A stretch of 33,936 nt of DNA from JBECKW01 sp040235505 (lineage in GTDB: Bacteria; Desulfobacterota; Desulfobacteria; Desulfobacterales; JAFDDL01): NCBI GenBank assembly GCA_040235505.1, contig JBECKW010000344.1:1-33936 (forward strand), written 5' to 3'. Positions within the stretch are counted from its first letter, which is position 1. Every line of letters starts with the position of its first letter. Positions 1 to 5,779 of this stretch are shown piece after piece. The notes under the pieces are model-generated. The model was not told where the DNA came from and searched no databases. It saw only the letters and a program-made list of their open reading frames with translations. Made by a program: the position numbers and the translations under genes.

Positions 1-1
1 T

Positions 2-37
2 CGATAGCGATCCCGATACCGATAGCGACCCCGATCA
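2..37. repeat. Hexanucleotide word array (CGATNN)
   Basis: Six consecutive 6-nt units of the form CGATAG / CGATCC / CGATAC / CGATAG / CGACCC / CGATCA. The array starts at the window edge and may extend further left. It is the first of several short-word arrays in the window, each with its own word and all between genes. Function unknown. Confidence 0.7.
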
Positions 38-89
38 TGACATCTTCCGATTTTACATACGATCGCCCCGTCTCCAAGGCCTTTTCAGC

Positions 90-116
90 TAAAGGATATG
101 CGGGGTTGACCGATAC
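90..116 (+). promoter_or_regulatory. Candidate sigma-28 (FliA) promoter
   Basis: TAAA at 90-93, a 15-nt spacer, then ACCGATAC at 109-116. The enterobacterial FliA consensus is TAAA-N15-GCCGATAA, so the -35 core and spacing match and six of eight -10 positions match. It lies about 170 nt upstream of the HD-GYP gene, which would put that gene in the FliA (late) class. FliA itself is encoded at the other end of the window. A single site in 34 kb could be chance. Confidence 0.4.
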
Positions 117-289
117 TATGACCAAGAGACGGCTTTCAAAACGCGGCTATTTACCAACCGGTTCGGCTCGGAAATTGAAGCGCCTCTCAATGGGTTCTAA
201 ATTAAATTTTTAAGTGATCCGGCAGGTTCGACGCCTTTGATCCCAAAGCGCTCCTGCCGGTGTTCAAAACGGATTGGAAAAAGCGGCAC

Positions 290-1807
290 ATGATTGAACC
301 TGCCAGTAACATCCTTTTTGTAGATGATGAAGAAACCATCCTCGATATCGCCAGGGATTATTTTGGCCAGAAGGGATATTCCGTATTGACCGCCGCCGGT
401 GGCGAAGAAGCGGTTGAATTACTGCAAAAGGAAAAGATCGACTGTTGTTTTACGGACATCCATATGCCCGGAATGGATGGGATCGACTTGGCCGAGCGGA
501 TCCGTCAGATCGACAATACCATTCCGGTGGTGGTCATGACCGGCTTTCCATCGCTTGATACCAGCTTGAAAACCATTAAAAACGGTGTGGTGGATTTCCT
601 GGTAAAACCGGTGGGTCTTCAACAGATGGAAATGTGCCTTAAGCGGGTGATGCACGAGCGGGAGCTGTTCCTGGAAAATATCCTTCTGAAAAAAGAGGTG
701 GAAGGCAAAGAAAAACTGGCAAATTTAAACCGGGAACTTCAGGCCAAGCTTCAGGGATTGAATATTCTGAACAAAATATTGAGCGATCTGAGCACGATGT
801 CAAGCCATCAGGATGTGTTCGGCCGCCTTGTGAAAATGACACTGGATATTGCCAGCGCCCAGGAAGCCACTTTTTTTGTCCATTCCGGCGGTAAACGGCG
901 GCCGGTTCTGGTGGCAAAAGCCGGCGGCATATCCGATCAGCCGGACGATGGCGGAAGCGGGCGGGAAATGGAGAAGCTGATCAGAGAAGCGGTTTCGGAC
1001 CAGCTTCCCATGCTCATTTCCAAAAATAACGGCAAGCGCCTGCCGCCCGAAGTGCGCTCATGCATGGTGGTGCCGCTGATGATCCGGGAACAGGTCTTCG
1101 GAGTATTGACGGCCGCCATTCGGGATGGAGACCGGCAATTTTCGGAAAATGATTTGTACTATATCTCCTTTCTCACCCAGCAGGCCGCCAATTCCATCGA
1201 GAAACTGGCGCTTTACGAAAATATATACAACAATCTTTTCTCCACCCTGTATGCTTTCGTCAAGGCCATCGAGGTGAGAGATCCCTATACCCAGCAGCAT
1301 TCGAGCCGTGTCACCGACATATCTCTTCAACTGGGCAAGGAACTGGGATGCACCCAGGAGGAAATGGATATTTTAAATTTCGCAGGGCCTCTTCACGATA
1401 TCGGCAAAATCGGTATTCCCGACAACATCTTGCTGAAACCGGGTCCGTTAACGGAAACGGAATATGAGAAGATCAAGGAACATCCCGATCTCGGGGCGGA
1501 TATCGTGGGCAAGCTCGGAATGTGGGATCGTGAGCAGGAAATTATTCGCTGCCACCACGAGAGATTCGACGGTACCGGCTACCCGTCCGGCCTCAAACAA
1601 GATGAAATTCCTCTGCTGTCAAGAATCCTTGCCGTCGCGGATGCCTTCGATGCCATGGCTTCCGACAGAGCCTACCGTAAAAAAATGGATCCCGAAAAGA
1701 TCCTCGGCATCATCAGGGGGGCGGCAAATACACAATTCGATCCTGAAGTCGTGCGCGCATTCCTGGCGCTTCACGGGGAAGGCAAGATCGTTTTTGAAGC
1801 GGCATGA
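290..1807 (+). CDS. Response regulator with GAF and HD-GYP c-di-GMP phosphodiesterase domains
   Basis: A 505-residue RpfG-type protein. Residues 7-120 are a receiver with intact acidic pair (D12, D13), phosphoacceptor D56, T84 and K106. About 125-165 is a helical linker, 170-310 looks like a GAF domain, and 320-500 is HD-GYP with the HDIGK motif (369-373) and HHERFDGTGYP (422-432). HD-GYP enzymes hydrolyse c-di-GMP, so phosphorylation would probably lower c-di-GMP and favour motility; the activity is inferred. ATG 290 puts the receiver a few residues from the N terminus; an upstream in-frame GTG at 260 would add only ten residues unlike the family. Two PilZ c-di-GMP receptors and a FleQ-like regulator follow on the same strand. 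No kinase gene is visible. A candidate sigma-28 promoter lies upstream at 90-116. Confidence 0.93.
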   Translation: MIEPASNILFVDDEETILDIARDYFGQKGYSVLTAAGGEEAVELLQKEKIDCCFTDIHMPGMDGIDLAERIRQIDNTIPVVVMTGFPSLDTSLKTIKNGVVDFLVKPVGLQQMEMCLKRVMHERELFLENILLKKEVEGKEKLANLNRELQAKLQGLNILNKILSDLSTMSSHQDVFGRLVKMTLDIASAQEATFFVHSGGKRRPVLVAKAGGISDQPDDGGSGREMEKLIREAVSDQLPMLISKNNGKRLPPEVRSCMVVPLMIREQVFGVLTAAIRDGDRQFSENDLYYISFLTQQAANSIEKLALYENIYNNLFSTLYAFVKAIEVRDPYTQQHSSRVTDISLQLGKELGCTQEEMDILNFAGPLHDIGKIGIPDNILLKPGPLTETEYEKIKEHPDLGADIVGKLGMWDREQEIIRCHHERFDGTGYPSGLKQDEIPLLSRILAVADAFDAMASDRAYRKKMDPEKILGIIRGAANTQFDPEVVRAFLALHGEGKIVFEAA

Positions 1808-1864
1808 CATTTTGCAGCCCGCAAATTTTTCCCGGTTTACACCCACCTCAATAGATGCTATAAC

Positions 1865-1904
1865 CATCTTGTTTTAATAAGGATTAAAACTATTAAAACA
1901 GATG
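1865..1904. repeat. AT-rich inverted repeat after the HD-GYP gene
   Basis: TGTTTTAATA (1870-1879) and TATTAAAACA (1891-1900) are perfect complements around an 11-nt loop. Outside them CATCT pairs with GATG, with one T bulged. No T-tract follows, so it is not a standard intrinsic terminator. It could be an operator or an mRNA 3'-end stabilising hairpin between the HD-GYP gene and the first PilZ gene. Confidence 0.55.
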
Positions 1905-1999
1905 GGCGGCAGGATACTGCCCGACGGTGGACACGCTCCAGGCATGACGCTTCGGGTTTAGGTTGACAGTGGGGCTTTTCTTTGGTTTCAGGAGGGGTG

Positions 2000-2590
2000 A
2001 TGGCGGGAAAAAAAGATGAAGAGAAAAGAACCTATGTCCGGGCGGATCTCGCGACCCGGGTCGGAGTGCAACCGGTTTCCCGTGAAGAATTCGAGCAGCA
2101 CAAGGCGATACTTCCGGAAGGTTTACCAAGCGTTGCTCCCATGGCTGAAGGCGGCCTTTCGGACAACCGGTTGGGGTATCTGGCAGAGCGAATCAATCGA
2201 ATCGAGGAAAAACTTGACCTGATTCTTAAGAAACTGGATCCGGATGCATCCCCTGGAAAAATGATTTCCTACGGGACTGCCCAGGATGTCAGCGGCGCGG
2301 GGATCAAGCTGATTCTGGAGGACGCTTTCAAAGAAGGGCAACTGGTGCTTATTTCCGTTTCCGTGCCCGGTTTTTCCATCGGATTTCTCAAAGCATACGG
2401 TGAAGTAGTTCGGGTAACCGGCGTTCAAATGAAAGGCCGGCAATTGTATGAAACGTCTATCAAGTTTCTTATCATCAGCGAAGATGAACGGGAAAAACTG
2501 ATTGCCTATTCGTTTCAGCGACAAAGGCAGGTGATTCGGGGATCTGCCCTGGCAAGAGAGACGGATCGGGATTTGCTCAGCAATGAATAA
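2000..2590 (+). CDS. PilZ domain c-di-GMP receptor with helical insertion
   Basis: A 196-residue protein carrying both halves of the PilZ ligand-binding signature: RxxxR at residues 10-14 (RTYVR) and DxSxxG at 96-101 (DVSGAG). In ordinary PilZ domains the two motifs lie roughly 20-30 residues apart. Here about 80 residues separate them, including an amphipathic, probably coiled-coil helix around 56-80, so the domain looks split by an insertion. The C-terminal part (100-170) has the beta-strand pattern of a PilZ barrel. AGGAGG at 1990-1995 precedes ATG 2000 closely; the upstream in-frame TTG at 1982 has no better site. The gene overlaps the next PilZ gene by 8 nt, so the two are probably translated together. 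Likely role: coupling c-di-GMP to flagellar function; partner unknown. Confidence 0.82.
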   Translation: MAGKKDEEKRTYVRADLATRVGVQPVSREEFEQHKAILPEGLPSVAPMAEGGLSDNRLGYLAERINRIEEKLDLILKKLDPDASPGKMISYGTAQDVSGAGIKLILEDAFKEGQLVLISVSVPGFSIGFLKAYGEVVRVTGVQMKGRQLYETSIKFLIISEDEREKLIAYSFQRQRQVIRGSALARETDRDLLSNE

Positions 2591-2924
2591 AACTGAAAAA
2601 CGGAAAAATGTTCGGGTGCCCTTCCGGAGTGAGATTGTTATTCAATACAACCGGAAAGAATTGCACCTTGAAGGCGATTCCGTCAATTTGAGCATGGGCG
2701 GCATGCTGGTCGAGAGCCGTGAGAGGATTCCCCTGGGAACGTCGTGCCGGATACAGGTGAAACTGACCGGCACCCAGGAGCCCATGGGGCTCTCCATGCA
2801 AGGTACGGTGGTACGGCACGATCCGGCAGGATTCGGAATTCATTTTGAAGAAATGGATCTGGATAGCTATTCGCTTCTGAAAGAGATTATTCGGCACAAC
2901 ACGTCGGAGCCGGACCGGATTTAG
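2583..2924 (+). CDS. Single-domain PilZ protein
   Basis: A 113-residue stand-alone PilZ domain. The c-di-GMP binding motifs are RxxxR (RKNVR, residues 7-11) and NxSxxG (NLSMGG, about 37-42), at normal spacing, followed by the usual six-strand barrel pattern and a C-terminal helix. It starts 8 nt inside the end of the upstream PilZ gene, so the pair is translationally coupled. In other bacteria small PilZ proteins act on the flagellar motor (YcgR type) or on secretion systems. The position next to CheX and CheY suggests a motility role, but the target cannot be read from the sequence. Confidence 0.9.
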   Translation: MNKTEKRKNVRVPFRSEIVIQYNRKELHLEGDSVNLSMGGMLVESRERIPLGTSCRIQVKLTGTQEPMGLSMQGTVVRHDPAGFGIHFEEMDLDSYSLLKEIIRHNTSEPDRI

Positions 2925-3002
2925 GTGACAGGCTCTGGGAGTACATTGGGTCACCGATCAGTTTGAGATACTCGAGCCGGGGAAAAGGAGAATTTTAAAA
3001 TA

Positions 3003-3464
3003 ATGGATGCAACCATTATAAATCCCTTTATCAACGCCACCATAAATGTTCTCGACACCATGGCTTTTGTCAAGGCGAAACCGGGGAAACCGTATCTGAA
3101 AAAAGACGACACCGCCCGGGGGGATGTAACCGGCGTGGTCGGGGTCACCGGGGAGGCCCATGGGACCATATCCGTTACCTTTGAAGAGGACAGCATTTTA
3201 AAGATCGTTTCCAATATGTTCGGAGAGACCATTGAAAACCTGGACAATGAGGTCGCCGATGCTGTAGGAGAACTGACCAATATGATCTCCGGCCAGGCGC
3301 GGATGGAGCTCGAACAGAAAGGCAAAATATTTGAGGCGGCGATTCCATCGGTAATTACCGGGAAGGGGCATAAGATCATTCATATTACGGAAGGGCCGAA
3401 AATCGCCATTCCGTTTACCATGGATGGGGGAAGCTTTACCATTGAAGTGTGTATGGCCAACTAA
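3003..3464 (+). CDS. cheX: CheX-type chemotaxis phosphatase
   Basis: A 153-residue protein of the CheC/CheX/FliY phosphatase superfamily. The long helix at about 82-100 carries the single ExxN catalytic signature (E90-L-T-N93) that CheX uses to dephosphorylate CheY-P; CheC has two such helices. The full-length beta-rich fold around it fits CheX, which acts as a dimer in the cytoplasm. The cheY gene lies 116 nt downstream, so enzyme and substrate are adjacent, and no cheZ is present in the window. AGGAG at 2986-2990 is 12 nt from the ATG, slightly long. Nothing remarkable is seen in the 78 nt upstream. Confidence 0.88.
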   Translation: MDATIINPFINATINVLDTMAFVKAKPGKPYLKKDDTARGDVTGVVGVTGEAHGTISVTFEEDSILKIVSNMFGETIENLDNEVADAVGELTNMISGQARMELEQKGKIFEAAIPSVITGKGHKIIHITEGPKIAIPFTMDGGSFTIEVCMAN

Positions 3465-3580
3465 GATGCGGGAAAGCTCCGGGCACACCAGGCAGGAAAA
3501 ACAAAAATTCCGACACTCGGACCAACGGGATGTGCCGGTTTGAATATTTACCAAATCCGTTTTAAAGGAGGGCTTAATTT

Positions 3581-3958
3581 ATGGATTTGTCCATGAAAAT
3601 CCTTGTCGTTGACGATTTCGCAACCATGCGCCGGATTATGAAGAATATATTGAAGCAGATCGGCTTCAGCAACATCATCGAGGCGGATGACGGCACCACC
3701 GCTATAGAAGAACTGAAAAAAACGAGCATCGATTTGATCATATCCGATTGGAATATGCCGAAAATGACAGGGATCGACCTCCTGAAAAAAGTTCGAAGCA
3801 CGGACGGGCTTAAAGATATTCCCTTCCTCATGGTGACGGCGGAAGCCCAGAAGCAAAATGTCATCGACGCGGTTCAGGCCGGGGTGACGAATTATGTCGT
3901 GAAGCCGTTCACTGCGGAAGCCATTTCAGAGAAACTTGAAAAAATATTTGGAAAGTAA
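3581..3958 (+). CDS. cheY: Chemotaxis response regulator CheY
   Basis: A 125-residue single-domain receiver with all functional residues: acidic pair D11/D12, phosphoacceptor D56 (SDWNMP context typical of CheY), T86 and K108. Y105, equivalent to the CheY gating tyrosine, is present in NYVVKPF. Phosphorylated CheY binds the N-terminal peptide of FliM and changes the direction or speed of rotation. AGGAG at 3567-3571 lies nine nt before ATG 3581; a second ATG four codons on (3593) is less well placed. CheX upstream is the likely phosphatase. No cheA is in the window, so the kinase must be elsewhere. The FliM_N-like peptide array encoded at the right edge is a potential extra CheY-P target. Confidence 0.95.
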   Translation: MDLSMKILVVDDFATMRRIMKNILKQIGFSNIIEADDGTTAIEELKKTSIDLIISDWNMPKMTGIDLLKKVRSTDGLKDIPFLMVTAEAQKQNVIDAVQAGVTNYVVKPFTAEAISEKLEKIFGK

Positions 3959-3997
3959 GATGAACTCCACAGACTTTTTCCCCCATAGGCGATAAAA

Positions 3998-5398
3998 ATG
4001 CCGAAGATTCTTGTTGTAAATGCCGATGAGGCGACAACCCGCCTTGAAGCCGTATTTCGGGAAAACGGCGATTATCATATTGAATCTATTGAAGACCGTG
4101 AGCAGGCACTCGACCTGATTGAGAGCAATGTCATTGATGTCGTGGTGACCGATTATACCGGTACCGACGGGGTGGGGCCGACCTTCCTGGATATGGTGGC
4201 GGCCCGGGCGATTACCACCCCCTGTATCGTGTACACAGGGAAGGCGTCCTACCGCCATTCGGTGGAAGCCGTAAAAAGAGGGGCCTTCGACTATCTCACC
4301 GGCGAAGACAGTCCGGATGTGGTGCAGGGTGCTTTTGAAAAAGCGTTTGCCGACCGGAAAGTTCCCGGGAAGCGCCGGCGGAAGGAAGACCAACTGCCCG
4401 GGTTCAAATTCGGAGACCTCGTGGGGGAAAGCTTCGAGATGAAGCAGGTTTTCAGGACCGTCGAAAAAGTCTCCGCCTCAGACAGCACCGTTCTGGTTAC
4501 CGGTGAGAGCGGTACGGGCAAAGAACTCATTGCGAGGGCGATTCATCTGAACAGCTACCGCTCGGACCGTCCCATGGTGACCATCAACTGTGGTGCCATT
4601 CCCCATGAACTTCTGGAAAGTGAACTTTTCGGACACGAAAAGGGGGCGTTTACCGGCGCCCACCGCACCCGGCTCGGCCGTTTTGAGATGGCGGCCGGCG
4701 GAACGATTTTTCTGGATGAGATCGGGGACATGAGCCCGGACCTTCAGGTCAAGCTGCTTCGGGTGCTGCAGGAGCAGACGTTTGAACGGGTGGGCAGCAC
4801 GCATTCCATTCAGGTGGATATCCGGGTGATTGCCGCAACGAACAAAAACCTGCTTGCCTCCATCGAGGAGGGGACCTTCCGGGAGGATCTGTTTTACCGG
4901 CTGAATGTCATTCCTATCCAGGTGCCGCCCCTCAGGCATCGTAAAAGCGATATTCCGCTCCTGGTGAATTTCTTCATGAACCGGATGGGGGGCCGCCGCC
5001 GGGAGGATCTCCGGCGAATGAAATCCTTTTCGGACGAGGCATTGCAGGGGCTCATGACCCATGATTGGCCGGGGAATGTCCGGGAACTCGAGAACATGAT
5101 GGAACGTCTGTCGGTGCTGGTGGAAGGAGATGTGATTCAGGCGGCGGATCTGCCGGAGCATATCCGAGGCAAAAGCACCTCCGGCCGGCTCCCGGCTGTC
5201 TGTCCGCCGGGAAGCGATCTCGGATTCGGTGACCTGGTGGATCAATATCAGAAGGCGCTTATCCTGGACGCCCTGCACGAGGCCAATTGGGTCAAGGCAA
5301 AGGCAGCCGAACGGCTGAAAATGAACCGAACCACCCTGGTGGAAAAGATTAAAAAGCTAAAGGTGGAGACCCCGGACGAGGCGTCGAATTTCATCTGA
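3998..5398 (+). CDS. Sigma-54-dependent activator with degenerate receiver (FleQ/FlrA-like)
   Basis: A 466-residue NtrC-family protein: receiver-like domain (1-120), AAA+ domain (about 138-375) with Walker A GESGTGKE (169-176), the sigma-54-contacting GAFTGA loop (216-221) and Walker B GGTIFLDE (234-241), then a Fis-type helix-turn-helix near the C terminus (about 418-455). The receiver is abnormal: the acidic pair is N8-A9 and the conserved Lys is Gly (G102), while D52 and T80 remain. Phosphorylation control is therefore doubtful, as in FleQ and FlrA, the master flagellar activators of Pseudomonas and Vibrio. Adjacent c-di-GMP genes fit a FleQ-like role, but c-di-GMP binding cannot be shown here. 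The linker reads FKFGDLVG, resembling but not identical to the FleQ motif LFRSLVG. Probable targets are the four sigma-54 promoters downstream. Confidence 0.88.
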   Translation: MPKILVVNADEATTRLEAVFRENGDYHIESIEDREQALDLIESNVIDVVVTDYTGTDGVGPTFLDMVAARAITTPCIVYTGKASYRHSVEAVKRGAFDYLTGEDSPDVVQGAFEKAFADRKVPGKRRRKEDQLPGFKFGDLVGESFEMKQVFRTVEKVSASDSTVLVTGESGTGKELIARAIHLNSYRSDRPMVTINCGAIPHELLESELFGHEKGAFTGAHRTRLGRFEMAAGGTIFLDEIGDMSPDLQVKLLRVLQEQTFERVGSTHSIQVDIRVIAATNKNLLASIEEGTFREDLFYRLNVIPIQVPPLRHRKSDIPLLVNFFMNRMGGRRREDLRRMKSFSDEALQGLMTHDWPGNVRELENMMERLSVLVEGDVIQAADLPEHIRGKSTSGRLPAVCPPGSDLGFGDLVDQYQKALILDALHEANWVKAKAAERLKMNRTTLVEKIKKLKVETPDEASNFI

Positions 5399-5688
5399 TT
5401 CGTCCACCCCATGGGGCGCCAAATTATTGACGCTTTCCTTTGATTTCCTCCTTCAGGCCGCAGGTCGAACGCCGGAGGCACCCGGGTTCGATTGCTTTCG
5501 AGAGTCGCACTTTCATGGCGGGAGAGGGCGGAAAAGGGGGCCACGCCCCGTAAGTATCCCAGCGCTGTATTCTGTTTCCCGCTTTCAGTCTTGCAGGTTT
5601 TTCAGCATACCGCCCCTCCCGGCCGGCGCTTTTGCCGGGCGATACCGGTGCCGTCCCGTGCAGGGTCCGGCGGGGCGTTTTCATCTTT
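5399..5688. other. Intergenic region upstream of a sigma-54 promoter
   Basis: About 290 nt with no supported gene. Open frames here have no family-like features and are interrupted differently in each frame. It contains a CCCCATGGGG palindrome (5407-5416) just after the upstream stop codon and a GC-rich hairpin CCCGGC/GCCGGG (5618-5623 / 5634-5639). There is no T-tract, so neither is a clear terminator. Enhancer sites for the activator of the promoter at 5689 may lie here, but I cannot define them. Confidence 0.5.
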
Positions 5689-5704
5689 TGGCATGCAGTT
5701 TGCT
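5689..5704 (+). promoter_or_regulatory. Sigma-54 promoter for the TPR protein / activator operon
   Basis: TGGCATGCAGTTTGCT: GG (5690-5691) and GC (5702-5703) are exactly ten nt apart, matching the -24/-12 consensus TGGCACG-N4-TTGCW at nearly every position. Predicted transcription start is near 5715, 65 nt before the TPR gene. Conclusive by eye for sequence; in vivo use is inferred. Confidence 0.88.
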
Positions 5705-5779
5705 GATAAAGGGAGGATGTCGAAATATCGAGTTGCAAAGGGCAGCTTCCGACAGACGGGACAGGTTTGATAAATTTTG

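Larger units (their letters stand above)
1..289. other. Leader region upstream of the HD-GYP gene
   Basis: No convincing gene is seen on either strand in these 289 nt. The region holds the CGATNN word array at its left end, a candidate sigma-28 promoter at 90-116 and an AT-rich stretch near 199-213. It probably serves as the 5' regulatory region of the HD-GYP response regulator. Confidence 0.5.

Noticed and set aside
90..120. Resemblance to the 3' half of a GEMM c-di-GMP riboswitch (GCGGGGTTGACCGAT)
   Set aside because: The conserved GCAAA-containing 5' half and paired helices are missing; the TAAA-N15-ACCGATAC promoter pattern explains the match better.
1963..1991. Sigma-70 promoter before the first PilZ gene (TTGACA at 1963)
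   Set aside because: At 17-nt spacing the -10 position reads TTTCAG, a poor match, and it overlaps the ribosome-binding site.
5480..5520. Possible tRNA T-arm (GGTTCGATT)
   Set aside because: No flanking five-bp stem, acceptor stem or anticodon arm can be formed around it.
5734..5779. GCAAAGGGCAGC resembling the start of a GEMM riboswitch in the TPR leader
   Set aside because: Only the first few bases agree; the rest of the aptamer is absent before the start codon.
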